17,653 nt of DNA from Afipia sp. (GCA_026400415.1 JAPLPA010000506.1:1-17653), one strand, 5' to 3'. Positions 1-7,817 are shown, counted from the first letter of the stretch. Numbers and translations: made by a program. The notes: generated from the letters alone by a model not told the origin.

Positions 1-1634
1 TACATCCAGAAATTCTCGTAGCCCGGCTTGATCTCGATGGCCGGTCCGAGGCTTTCGGTCTGCACGCTGAGCCATAATTCGCCAAGCCGCTCGGCCGTCA
101 GTTCACCGTTGCGTCGCTCGGTGTGGACCGCACGTTCGAACGAATAGAACGCGATCTGCCGGACCACGGTGTTGATCATGTCCTCGACCTTGCCGGCCAG
201 CAGCGCCTGGCGCTGCTTGGCGCTCCTAGTCTGCGCCAGCAAACGCTTGAAGGTCAGCATTTCGCCGAACACCGAGGCGGTCTCGGCCAGCGTCAGCGGC
301 GTCGGCGCCATCAGCGCCCCGTTTTTGGCCGCCAGCACCTGATGCACGCCGTGCCCGAGCTCATGCGCGAGCGTCATCACGTCGCGCGGCTTGCCCTGGT
401 AGTTGAGCAGCACGTAGGGGTGTGCCGATGGCGTGGTCGGATGCGAGAACGCGCCCGGCGCCTTGCCCGGCCGCACCGGCGCATCGATCCAGCGATCGGT
501 GAAGAAGCGCTTGGCGATGCCGGCCATGTCCGGCGAGAACGCACCATAGGCTGTCAGCACCATGTCCTGCGCGTCCGCCCAGGGAATCGAGCCGGTGGCC
601 GCGAAGGGCAGCGGTGCATTGCGGTCCCAATGCGCCAGCTTCTTCTTGCCGAACCAGCGCGCCTTCAATTGATAGTAGCGATGCGACAACCGCGGATAGG
701 CCGCACGGACCGATGCCACCAGCGCATCCACCACCTCGCGCTCGACGCGGTTGTTGAGCTGGCGGGAATCGGCGACGTCCTGGAAACCGCGCCAGCGATC
801 GGCAATCTCTTTGTCCTTGGCCAGCGTGTTGGTGATCAGCGCGAAGGTGCGTTCATTGGCCTTGAAGGTCTTTGCCAAAGCCTGCGCGGCGGCCTTTCGC
901 TTCTCCGGCGCGCGGTCCTGCAGCAATGTCAGCGTCGGCTCGATGACCAGCTCCTTGCCGCCGATCTTGAAGCGCAATCCGGCAATGGTCTGGTCGAACA
1001 GCCGGTTGAACGCACCGTAACCGGTCTGGGATTTTTCGTGGAACAGCTGCTCGACGCGATCTTCGAGCTGGTATGGCTTGTCCTTGCGGCTGTCCTCGAT
1101 CCACGGCCGGAAATGGCCGAGCTCGGGGGTCGCCATCGCCTGCTCCATCACCGCGTCATCGATGCGGTTGAGCTCCAGCGCGAAGAACAGCAGATGCACC
1201 GACGCGGCGGTGATGCGCTCGGAAACGTCGCCATAGAATTTCGAGATCGCGGGATCGACGGTGTTGCCGGCGTGAATCAGTCCGGCATAGGAAGTGATGC
1301 GGCCGGCCAGATCGTCGATCGCCTCATAGCTGCGGATGACGTCCGCAAGCCAGACGCCGCCATTCGGCTTTGCCGTTTCTTCTGCCAATTTGCCTTTATA
1401 GGCTGCCTCAAAGGCTGCGCAGTCGGCGTCGATCTTGTCGAGATCGCGGGTGATCTCCGGGGCGGTGATCGAAGTGTAGAGATCGGCCAGATTCCATTCC
1501 GGCAGTTTGCCGACCGTCGATTTGGTCGCAGTCTTCCCGGCAGCCTTACGCACCGTCTTCTTCACAGTTGCAGCTTTGGCGGCGGACGTGCTGACAGATT
1601 TGCGGGCAGATTTGGCAGATGCGGATTTCGACAT
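1..1634 (-). CDS. pepF: M3 family oligoendopeptidase (PepF-like), 3' end cut by window edge
   Basis: Cytoplasmic zinc metallopeptidase of the M3 (oligoendopeptidase F) family, which cuts short peptides during peptide turnover. About 544 codons are visible and the frame is still open at base 1, where it reads ENFWM, so the C-terminus lies outside the window; M3B proteins are usually about 600 residues. The zinc site is plain: HELGH at residues 424-428 (bases 351-365) and the third ligand Glu at about 451 in LAETAS. The first 40 or so residues are rich in Lys, Ala, Ser and Thr and resemble no catalytic domain; conserved sequence begins around LPEWNLADLY. The ATG at 1632-1634 has an AAGG ribosome binding site about 6 bases upstream. 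It starts 25 bases after the stop of the 142-aa gene, so it is probably the last gene of that three-gene transcript. Family assignment is firm; the exact substrate is not known. Confidence 0.93.
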   Translation of the reverse strand, partial: MSKSASAKSARKSVSTSAAKAATVKKTVRKAAGKTATKSTVGKLPEWNLADLYTSITAPEITRDLDKIDADCAAFEAAYKGKLAEETAKPNGGVWLADVIRSYEAIDDLAGRITSYAGLIHAGNTVDPAISKFYGDVSERITAASVHLLFFALELNRIDDAVMEQAMATPELGHFRPWIEDSRKDKPYQLEDRVEQLFHEKSQTGYGAFNRLFDQTIAGLRFKIGGKELVIEPTLTLLQDRAPEKRKAAAQALAKTFKANERTFALITNTLAKDKEIADRWRGFQDVADSRQLNNRVEREVVDALVASVRAAYPRLSHRYYQLKARWFGKKKLAHWDRNAPLPFAATGSIPWADAQDMVLTAYGAFSPDMAGIAKRFFTDRWIDAPVRPGKAPGAFSHPTTPSAHPYVLLNYQGKPRDVMTLAHELGHGVHQVLAAKNGALMAPTPLTLAETASVFGEMLTFKRLLAQTRSAKQRQALLAGKVEDMINTVVRQIAFYSFERAVHTERRNGELTAERLGELWLSVQTESLGPAIEIKPGYENFWM

Positions 1635-1659
1635 AAAAACCTTTGGCTAGCTGCAGCGG

Positions 1660-2088
1660 TCAGACATAGGCGGCCAGTTGTGGAGCGATGTGCGCCAGTA
1701 ACTCCTCGCCCTCGAGCAAGACCGGCTCGACCCTGTCATTGATCATATGGCGAATCGCACACCACACCATGACAACCCGCGCGACAAGCGGCCATCGCGT
1801 CCTCCGCAACACACGCTGAGCATGTATCGCGACGCATTGCAGGCTTTTGTGCTCGAACAGCAAAGTCCCCTCGCCGTCTTCCAGGATGTAAAGCCCACCG
1901 ATCCTCGAGACGCACAAAGTGCAGGCCTGATCAGGCCCCAGCAGATAGAATTGCGCGTCCCCCTGGTCAGTGAGACCCACATCCCACCCCTGTCCGCGGC
2001 GGCCGATGTCCAGCGCTTCGCCGAGCGCGCGAAGCTCGGATTCGGTCCAGCGTCCGATCTGCGGCTTTCGAAATGCGATCACGTTCAT
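1660..2088 (-). CDS. Conserved hypothetical protein, 142 aa, coupled to XRE regulator
   Basis: I do not recognise a named domain. The protein has no signal peptide and no clear membrane segment. The N-terminal part (MNVIAFRKPQIGRWTESEL, then a segment ending WDVGLTDQGDAQFYLLGP) looks like a small alpha/beta fold, followed by a hydrophobic beta-rich stretch (LYILEDGEGTLLFEH). The C-terminal half is basic and tryptophan-containing, with WPLVARVVMVWCAIR as an amphipathic or hydrophobic helix. Its ATG overlaps the last four bases of the XRE gene (ATGA at 2085-2088), which strongly suggests translational coupling. pepF starts 25 bases downstream. The tight coupling suggests it acts with the regulator, for example as a sensor or a target, but that is inference. 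It is not recognisable as a toxin family. Confidence 0.7.
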   Translation of the reverse strand: MNVIAFRKPQIGRWTESELRALGEALDIGRRGQGWDVGLTDQGDAQFYLLGPDQACTLCVSRIGGLYILEDGEGTLLFEHKSLQCVAIHAQRVLRRTRWPLVARVVMVWCAIRHMINDRVEPVLLEGEELLAHIAPQLAAYV

Positions 2089-2414
2089 TCGGTGGCTCCG
2101 AATAGCAGCCGGTGCAACTCCGGCTCATAATAGACCAGCAGATGCTTCGTGAATGCCGCAGGATCGAGTTTCAGCGCACGCGCCCACGCTTCCATCGTTT
2201 CGGTCGGTACCCGGCTGAAGCCGTTCTCAACCTGAGATATGAACGTGTAGTATTTGAGACCGAGCCGGGCTGCCAGATCGACCTGCGAGAGCCCCACGTC
2301 GGCTCGCCGCGCTTTTAGCCAATGGCCCGCATCTTTTCGCAACGCACGCGTTTCGGACACCGGCTTTTCAAGCCCGCTCTCGTCCGAGACACCTTGATCT
2401 TTTTCAAGTTTCAT
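2085..2414 (-). CDS. XRE/Cro-type helix-turn-helix regulator, 109 aa
   Basis: Small DNA-binding protein with one HTH_3 (XRE) domain at about residues 31-86: HWLKARRADVGLSQVDLAARLG gives the first helices, and the recognition helix lies in YYTFISQVENG. The residues before the domain are polar and probably disordered. The short tail (LLVYYEPELHRLLFG) may be for dimerisation or partner contact. It is the first gene of a probable operon with the 142-aa gene (4-base overlap) and pepF. I see no Shine-Dalgarno sequence before the ATG. Instead an inverted repeat AGTTTC/GAAACT straddles the start codon, as expected for an autoregulating XRE protein. A downstream GTG start is possible but also lacks a good ribosome binding site. 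Family call is firm; targets are unknown. Confidence 0.85.
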   Translation of the reverse strand: MKLEKDQGVSDESGLEKPVSETRALRKDAGHWLKARRADVGLSQVDLAARLGLKYYTFISQVENGFSRVPTETMEAWARALKLDPAAFTKHLLVYYEPELHRLLFGATE

Positions 2415-2426
2415 GTTTACGAAACT
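2407..2426. promoter_or_regulatory. Inverted repeat over XRE start codon, candidate autoregulatory operator
   Basis: AGTTTC (2407-2412) and GAAACT (2421-2426) form a perfect 6-bp inverted repeat with an 8-base spacer. It covers the ATG of the XRE gene (2412-2414). An overlapping GTTT/AAAC dyad sits at 2415-2425. The position and roughly two-turn size suit a small XRE repressor dimer, but no binding is shown. A 6-bp dyad can also arise by chance. Confidence 0.4.
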
Positions 2427-2503
2427 ACTCAGATTGAATTTCTGGAATGAGCGACGGGTCTTAACACGGTTGAGTGCCCATAGACACGTCGTCAGGCACC
2501 GAG

Positions 2504-2851
2504 ATGGTCATGGCATTTCCCCATCGCAGCCTCACCGACCGCGATACTGCGCCCGCAACCCCGGGCGGGATCAAGGAGCTGTTTGCCGCAAGCCTGCTGC
2601 TCGCGCTGGCCGCAGCCCTCGCCTTGCGCGCTTTTGTCTCGCTCGACGCACTGGCGCCGATTGTCGCAACTTTGCTATTTGCGGTCGCAGCATCGATCGC
2701 AGGAGGCGCACTTGTTCCGCGCAATCGCAAACGCCGCGCCGCCTGGCTCGATGTCGCCGGTGTCCTGACCTTTATCGGCGTCGGAATTTCGATCGTGATC
2801 GATGCGGATCAGATGGTCCGCTTGATCACACCATCGGATCAACCAGACTAA
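2504..2851 (+). CDS. Small integral membrane protein, unknown function, 115 aa
   Basis: I do not recognise a family. Three hydrophobic segments are visible: around LFAASLLLALAAALALRAFV, APIVATLLFAVAASIAGGALV, and WLDVAGVLTFIGVGISIVI, with a basic loop (RNRKRR) between the second and third. It is probably an inner-membrane protein with no obvious catalytic residues. The frame is open from a GTG at 2474, but the ATG at 2504 has an AGG 7 bases upstream, so I prefer it; ATG 2510 is also possible. The gene is divergent from the XRE regulator and shares its intergenic region. It lies 115 bases upstream of the TerC-family gene on the same strand, separated by a structured leader, so the two may or may not be co-transcribed. 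Confidence 0.65.
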   Translation: MVMAFPHRSLTDRDTAPATPGGIKELFAASLLLALAAALALRAFVSLDALAPIVATLLFAVAASIAGGALVPRNRKRRAAWLDVAGVLTFIGVGISIVIDADQMVRLITPSDQPD

Positions 2852-2865
2852 CCATTGGAACAACC

Positions 2866-2881
2866 GCGGGAATGTCCCCGC
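2866..2881 (+). other. Small GC-rich hairpin upstream of the TerC leader
   Basis: GCGGG (2866-2870) pairs with CCCGC (2877-2881) around a 6-base loop, just after the stop of the membrane-protein gene. There is no T-tract, so it is a poor intrinsic terminator. GTCCC inside it (2874-2878) could instead pair with GGGAC at 2898-2902 in the next structure, giving two mutually exclusive folds. Confidence 0.4.
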
Positions 2882-2890
2882 ATTGAAGCA

Positions 2891-2950
2891 AACGTCCGGG
2901 ACCGGGCCCCTCTGGCAGCTTGCAAAAGCTGTGATGTCGGATCGGACGTT
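2891..2950 (+). promoter_or_regulatory. Structured 5' leader of the TerC-family gene, candidate cis-regulatory RNA
   Basis: AACGTCCG (2891-2898) is perfectly complementary to CGGACGTT (2943-2950), giving an 8-bp closing stem around a 44-base interior. The interior contains a second perfect hairpin, CAGCTT-GCAA-AAGCTG (2916-2931), with a GNRA-type loop, plus a GC-rich segment that could pair weakly. The structure ends 16 bases before the chosen ATG and just before the AGAGAGG ribosome binding site (2956-2962). TerC-family genes in other bacteria are known to sit behind the manganese-sensing yybP-ykoY riboswitch. I do not see its GGGGAGUA-type signature, so this would be a different or divergent element, or only a folded leader. 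Confidence 0.5.
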
Positions 2951-2966
2951 CTTACAGAGAGGCCGA

Positions 2967-3608
2967 ATGTCAGAGCTGTTCACGCCAGAAGCCCTATCCG
3001 CATTGCTCCAGGTCATCATGATCGACCTGGTTCTCGCCGGTGACAACGCCATTGTCATCGGTCTCGCCGCCGCCGGCCTGCCCAAGGATCAGCGTGGCAA
3101 GGCGATCCTGGTCGGCATCATCGCCGCCACTCTTCTCCGCATCGGTTTTGCCAGCGTCACCGTCCAGTTGCTGCAGATCATCGGTCTTCTGCTCGCCGGC
3201 GGTCTCCTGCTGTTGTGGGTCTGCTGGAAGATGTGGAGCGAGTTGCGCTCCGGCCAGGAGCACGATCTCGACGAGATCGAGAAGATGAACGCCGACGACA
3301 GCGCGCCGCGCAAGACGATGGGTCAGGCAATCTGGCAGATCACCCTTGCCGACGTCTCGATGTCGCTCGACAACGTGCTGGCCGTCGCCGGTGCTGCCCG
3401 CGAACACCCCACCATCCTGATCTTCGGCCTGGTGCTGTCGATCGCATTGATGGGACTTGCGGCCAGCTTCATCGCCAAGCTGCTGCAGAAGCACCGCTGG
3501 ATCGCCTATGTCGGCCTCGCCATCATTCTTTACGTGGCTGGTGACATGATCTATCGCGGCGCCGTCGAGGTATGGCCGCATGCGACGACCTATCTAGAGA
3601 AGAGCTGA
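2967..3608 (+). CDS. TerC family integral membrane protein (YjbE/Alx type)
   Basis: Polytopic inner-membrane protein of the TerC family, 213 aa. The hallmark repeated acidic motifs are present: D20 with GDNA at 25-28 in the first half, and D129 with SLDN at 133-136 in the second. About seven hydrophobic segments surround a charged cytoplasmic loop (about 91-118, with HDLDEIEKMNADD). Members such as E. coli Alx and Bacillus YkoY are linked to Mn2+ export or to metal supply for secreted enzymes. A metal-ion role here is therefore likely but inferred, and tellurite resistance is only the historic name. The frame is open from 2883, but ATG 2967 has AGAGAGG 4 bases upstream and begins MSELFTPEAL, where family similarity starts. 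A strong hairpin follows the stop, so the transcript probably ends there. Confidence 0.92.
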   Translation: MSELFTPEALSALLQVIMIDLVLAGDNAIVIGLAAAGLPKDQRGKAILVGIIAATLLRIGFASVTVQLLQIIGLLLAGGLLLLWVCWKMWSELRSGQEHDLDEIEKMNADDSAPRKTMGQAIWQITLADVSMSLDNVLAVAGAAREHPTILIFGLVLSIALMGLAASFIAKLLQKHRWIAYVGLAIILYVAGDMIYRGAVEVWPHATTYLEKS

Positions 3609-3616
3609 GTTGACGT

Positions 3617-3641
3617 GGCGGGTGCGCAACGCGCGCCCGCC
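3617..3641 (+). terminator. Strong GC hairpin after the TerC-family gene
   Basis: GGCGGG-T-GCGC (3617-3627), loop AAC, then GCGC-G-CCCGCC (3631-3641): an 11-bp stem including one U-G pair, starting 8 bases after the TGA stop. No clear T-tract follows, so it could act as a weak intrinsic terminator or as a 3'-end stabiliser. Confidence 0.6.
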
Positions 3642-3730
3642 GTGCGGATATTATCAAAGCGTTAAACTCTGCCCGCCATCTTGGCTCAATTCGGGACACC
3701 CCATACCAGGAGTGCCCGTCTGGAGTTTCC

Positions 3731-5218
<1,488 letters not shown>

Positions 5219-5374
5219 TCCTGCCGCAGCTGTTGCCTCGGGCGCACCGATCATGTCGTTGTTGTGGCAGCGGAACTTGAACCGTTGCGCTCTGGCGACA
5301 CACAGAGCCAAAAGCAGCGCAGAGTATGGGCTGTGGCGTTGCAAAGCAGGCGGGTTAGGATCAGTTTGTTTTAA

Positions 5375-5408
5375 ATCGCCCGTCAGGTCAGACCCTGAAA
5401 CGGGCGAT
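5375..5408 (+). other. Long hairpin in the L,D-transpeptidase upstream region
   Basis: ATCGCCCG (5375-5382) pairs with CGGGCGAT (5401-5408). Inside it TCAGG (5383-5387) pairs with CCTGA (5394-5398) around a 6-base loop, with an AA bulge on the 3' side, for 13 base pairs in all. A T-rich stretch flanks it on the 5' side only. It could end response-regulator transcripts, act in the next gene's leader, or work as a minus-strand terminator. Confidence 0.5.
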
Positions 5409-5492
5409 GTATCGTCTGCGTCAAAGATTGCGATGTGCAGACGCGCCAGCCAACCTGCAGATGGCACGGCGAATTTGGACGCCAGACTGGAA

Positions 5493-5515
5493 CTGCTCCA
5501 CATCAACTGGAGCAG
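5493..5515 (+). other. Hairpin just before the L,D-transpeptidase ribosome binding site
   Basis: CTGCTCCA (5493-5500) and TGGAGCAG (5508-5515) form a perfect 8-bp stem with a 7-base loop. It ends 8 bases before the GAGAGGAG ribosome binding site (5524-5531), so it is probably part of the mRNA leader. No known element is recognised. Confidence 0.5.
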
Positions 5516-5536
5516 ATTCACGCGAGAGGAGCGAGA

Positions 5537-6463
5537 ATGCGAGACTTCAACAAGAGCCGTTCGGGATTTGACCGCGTGCTGATGGCCGTGGCTGCTACAT
5601 TCCTGACGGTCTCCGCCGGCGCCGCCTTTGCCCAGAATGTTTCGGCACAGGGCGCCTCGCCGCGCGACAGCGTCTCCGAACTCGCCATCGACGCAGCCGT
5701 TCCGCGGCCAGAGCCTGCCAATGTTCCGCCGCCGACAGCCGCCGACATCAAGTCGGACACCACCGCCTCCGTCCCCGACGCCGCAACGGCGTCCGAAAAG
5801 ACGATCGGCGCGACGTCGGCCGATGCGCCCAAGGTGACCGCGACCAAGCCCGAAGACACCAAGCCAGCCGAAACAGCGACTGCGCCAGCGGCCGAACCTG
5901 CCACCGCCGCTGCGCCGGCAGCCGTGAGCACCGAGTCTCCGAAGGATGAGGCAAAGGACGTCGCCAAACCCGCGTCCACCGTCGCTGCGGCAGACCAGCC
6001 GGTCGCCGACAAATTGCGCGATATGTTCGCCAACAAGTCGCTGCGCCTGTTCGATCGCAAGGGCGAGCATGCCGCCGTCGAGAAATTCTATGCCGCACGC
6101 GACTACGCCCCGCTCTGGACCCAGGGCGGCATCGCCACGGTCGCGGCCAAGGGCGTCATTGCCCGCCTGAAGGATGCCGGCAGCGAGGGCCTTGAGGCCG
6201 CCGATTATCCGACGCCGGATTTCACCGCTGCAAGCACGCCGGACGCACAGGCCGAAGCCGAACTGAAGCTCACCGCGAGCATGCTGGACTACGCCCGGCA
6301 GGCACAAAGCGGCCGCATGCATTGGTCGCAGCTCGACGGCGATATCATGTATCCCGAACACCCGACCGACCCGGCCCAGGGTGCAGCCGATCGCCGAAGG
6401 CCCGGCTCTCAAATTCGTCAAGGCGACGAAGAAGAATCCGAATCCTGCGGTGATGGAGGATGA
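5537..6463 (+). CDS. L,D-transpeptidase N-terminal fragment (signal peptide plus N-terminal domain)
   Basis: First piece of the broken gene. The ATG at 5537 has a strong GAGAGGAG site 5-6 bases upstream. Residues 1-32 form a clear Sec signal peptide (basic start, hydrophobic MAVAATFLTVSAGAAFA), followed by a long low-complexity Ala/Pro/Thr/Lys linker of about 120 residues typical of rhizobial cell-wall proteins. Folded sequence then starts at about LRDMFANKSLRLFDRKGE and continues through FYAARDYAPLWTQGG and YARQAQSGRMHWSQLDGD to MYPEHPTDPAQ, the usual N-terminal part of YcbB-like transpeptidases. After that the frame reads unrelated residues rich in Arg, Glu and Ser to a TGA at 6461-6463. 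The product would be exported but lacks the catalytic domain, so it is probably inactive. Confidence 0.75.
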   Translation: MRDFNKSRSGFDRVLMAVAATFLTVSAGAAFAQNVSAQGASPRDSVSELAIDAAVPRPEPANVPPPTAADIKSDTTASVPDAATASEKTIGATSADAPKVTATKPEDTKPAETATAPAAEPATAAAPAAVSTESPKDEAKDVAKPASTVAAADQPVADKLRDMFANKSLRLFDRKGEHAAVEKFYAARDYAPLWTQGGIATVAAKGVIARLKDAGSEGLEAADYPTPDFTAASTPDAQAEAELKLTASMLDYARQAQSGRMHWSQLDGDIMYPEHPTDPAQGAADRRRPGSQIRQGDEEESESCGDGG

Positions 6464-7547
6464 CCGCGTGCCGCTGCTGCGCGCCCGTCTCCACCTCGAC
6501 GACGCCAAAGCCACCGCCTATGACGCCAACGTTGCCGCGGCGGTGCGCAAATTCCAGTCCGGCAACGGGCTGAAGGTCACCGGCATCCTCGACGACGCCA
6601 CCGTCCGCGCCATCAATGCCCCGAAGCGCGACCGCCAGATCGACACCGTGATGGTCAATCTGGAGCGCTGGCGCTGGCTGCCGCGCCTGCTTGGCGCCGC
6701 GTCGCTCGGCAATGCCTATGTGATGCTGAATATTCCGGACTACACGCTGAAAGTGATGCAGAACGGCGCACAAGTCTGGACCACGCGTGTCGTGGTCGGC
6801 AAGCCCGGCAAGCATGCGACGCCGCTGATGACGGAGACGATGAAGTACATCACCGTCAATCCGACGTGGAACGTGCCGCCCTCGATCATCTACAACGAAT
6901 ATCTGCCGGCGCTGCAGCAGGATCCCACGGTGCTCGATCGCATGGGCCTGAAACTGTCGCGTCGCCCCGACGGCAGCATCCATATTTCTCAGCCGCCAGG
7001 AGAAGCCAACGCGCTGGGCCGCATCCGCTTCAACTTCCCGAACAAGTTCCTTGTCTATCAGCACGACACGCCGGACAAGAACCTGTTTGCGAAAGAAGAT
7101 CGCGCCTTCAGCCATGGCTGTATGCGAGTGCAGTACCCAGATCAGTATGCAGCCACCTTGCTCGGCATCGCTCTGCCTAAGGACAACTACACGCCCGAAA
7201 AAATAAAGGGCATGTACGGAAAGAGCGAAATCAACATCAATTTCCCAACGCCGATTCCGGTGAACATCACCTATCAGACAGCGTTTGTTGACGACGCGGG
7301 CAATCTGCAGATGCGCAAAGACGTGTACGGCCGCGACGCCGCCATGATCCCGATGCTGAAGGGCGCGCCGGGCCGCGAATTGGAAGCGGCGGTTGCGCAC
7401 TCGCAGCCGAATTATGTAAAGCCAACTGGCAACATCAACATCCCGGGCGACAGCTATGCGAGCAACGGTCCGGGCTTTTTCCAACGGCTATTTGGGGCTC
7501 CGACCCCTCCGCCCGCTCCGGTTCGTGCCCGTCGGACCCAGCGCTGA
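6381..7547 (+). CDS. L,D-transpeptidase C-terminal fragment (PG-binding plus YkuD domain)
   Basis: Second piece of the broken gene, in the +1 frame. It opens at a GTG with no good ribosome binding site, so that start is only where the frame becomes open. Residues about 28-80 are a PG_binding_1 domain (VPLLRARL... VRKFQSGNGLKVTGILDDAT). The YkuD catalytic domain follows from about 110 to 265, with His228 and the nucleophile motif SHGC (Cys247) spaced as the family requires. A Pro-rich tail ends the protein. The catalytic residues are intact, but without the upstream signal peptide the fragment would stay in the cytoplasm, away from its substrate. A strong terminator follows the stop. Only ribosomal frameshifting or an assembly error would rescue activity. 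Confidence 0.85.
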   Translation: MQPIAEGPALKFVKATKKNPNPAVMEDDRVPLLRARLHLDDAKATAYDANVAAAVRKFQSGNGLKVTGILDDATVRAINAPKRDRQIDTVMVNLERWRWLPRLLGAASLGNAYVMLNIPDYTLKVMQNGAQVWTTRVVVGKPGKHATPLMTETMKYITVNPTWNVPPSIIYNEYLPALQQDPTVLDRMGLKLSRRPDGSIHISQPPGEANALGRIRFNFPNKFLVYQHDTPDKNLFAKEDRAFSHGCMRVQYPDQYAATLLGIALPKDNYTPEKIKGMYGKSEININFPTPIPVNITYQTAFVDDAGNLQMRKDVYGRDAAMIPMLKGAPGRELEAAVAHSQPNYVKPTGNINIPGDSYASNGPGFFQRLFGAPTPPPAPVRARRTQR

Positions 7548-7580
7548 GGCTGCGATCCACCGCTAAAGTCGAAGATTCGA

Positions 7581-7609
7581 GGGCCCCGCCAAGCGCGGGG
7601 TCCTTTTTG
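7581..7609 (+). terminator. Rho-independent terminator after the L,D-transpeptidase gene
   Basis: GGGCCCCGC (7581-7589) pairs with GCGGGGTCC (7595-7603, one G-U pair) around the loop CAAGC, followed by TTTTT (7604-7608). This is a classic intrinsic terminator 33 bases after the stop. Confidence 0.88.
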
Positions 7610-7642
7610 CATTAACCCTCGCGAGCAAAGCATTTGCGCCCA

Positions 7643-7658
7643 TACCGGCCTACCGGCC
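7643..7658. repeat. Tandem 8-bp repeat TACCGGCC x2
   Basis: TACCGGCC occurs twice in tandem (7643-7650, 7651-7658), followed by CTTTTTT. The GGCC units can pair to form a short stem before the T-run, so it might be a weak second terminator upstream of the DUF882 gene. It could also be chance. Confidence 0.4.
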
Positions 7659-7817
7659 CTTTTTTGCCATACTCGGCGGGCTTCATCGGGCAATCGACTG
7701 GGGACCAAAGCGTAAATTTCGGTTAACAATTCCCCTTTAAGACTATGTTCATCCTCTCCCGCCGCGTGGGGTTGCGGGGGATCACCTCGACCGACTGACG
7801 TCTGACGGGAATTCTGA

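Larger units (their letters stand above)
5219..5536. other. 318-base intergenic region holding two hairpins
   Basis: Between the response-regulator stop and the L,D-transpeptidase start I find no convincing gene. An open frame from an ATG at 5253 runs into the next gene but has no ribosome binding site and no recognisable protein. The region holds two good hairpins (5375-5408 and 5493-5515, listed separately). A TGGCACG at 5463-5469 resembles a sigma-54 -24 element but has no matching -12 element. Any promoter for the downstream gene should lie here but I cannot place it. Confidence 0.6.
5537..7547 (+). pseudogene. Frame-disrupted periplasmic L,D-transpeptidase gene
   Basis: Two adjacent open frames together make up one YcbB-type L,D-transpeptidase, an enzyme that forms 3-3 cross-links between peptidoglycan stems. 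Reading passes from frame 2 to frame 3 near 6377-6385. The first part carries the signal peptide and N-terminal domain. The second carries the peptidoglycan-binding and YkuD catalytic domains with the SHGC motif. Homologs as I recall them have about 40 more residues at the junction, including a YNPPH..Y..L-like segment that I cannot find in any frame. A short internal deletion with a shift is therefore more likely than a one-base error. Both halves are otherwise free of stops, so the lesion is recent or an assembly artefact. Confidence 0.7.

Noticed and set aside
123..1742. 539-codon plus-strand open frame
   Set aside because: It is antisense to pepF, which has the HELGH site and a proper start. 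The reading is Arg/Gln-rich noise.
1660..2414. Toxin-antitoxin module (XRE plus small partner)
   Set aside because: The gene layout fits, but the 142-aa protein shows no toxin fold or catalytic motif that I recognise, and the third gene is a housekeeping peptidase.
2914..2925. TGGC...TTGCA in the TerC leader, resembling a sigma-54 promoter
   Set aside because: The two blocks are about four bases too close, and they are part of a hairpin.
2891..2950. yybP-ykoY manganese riboswitch upstream of the TerC gene
   Set aside because: The GGGGAGUA-type conserved core is not visible. I report only an unidentified structured leader.
5463..5476. TGGCACG resembling a sigma-54 -24 element
   Set aside because: The expected TTGC at -12 is replaced by ATTT at the required spacing, so the site is incomplete.
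5253..5582. Small plus-strand open frame (109 codons) before the transpeptidase
   Set aside because: No ribosome binding site, no recognisable protein, and it overlaps the well-supported start at 5537. I treat it as chance within the intergenic region.
6370..6390. Programmed +1 ribosomal frameshift in the transpeptidase
   Set aside because: There is no slippery run with stop or stimulatory structure at the join, and residues appear to be missing there, which a simple frameshift would not restore.
6345..7484. 379-codon minus-strand open frame over the transpeptidase
   Set aside because: It is antisense to the YkuD domain, has biased composition and no recognisable domain.
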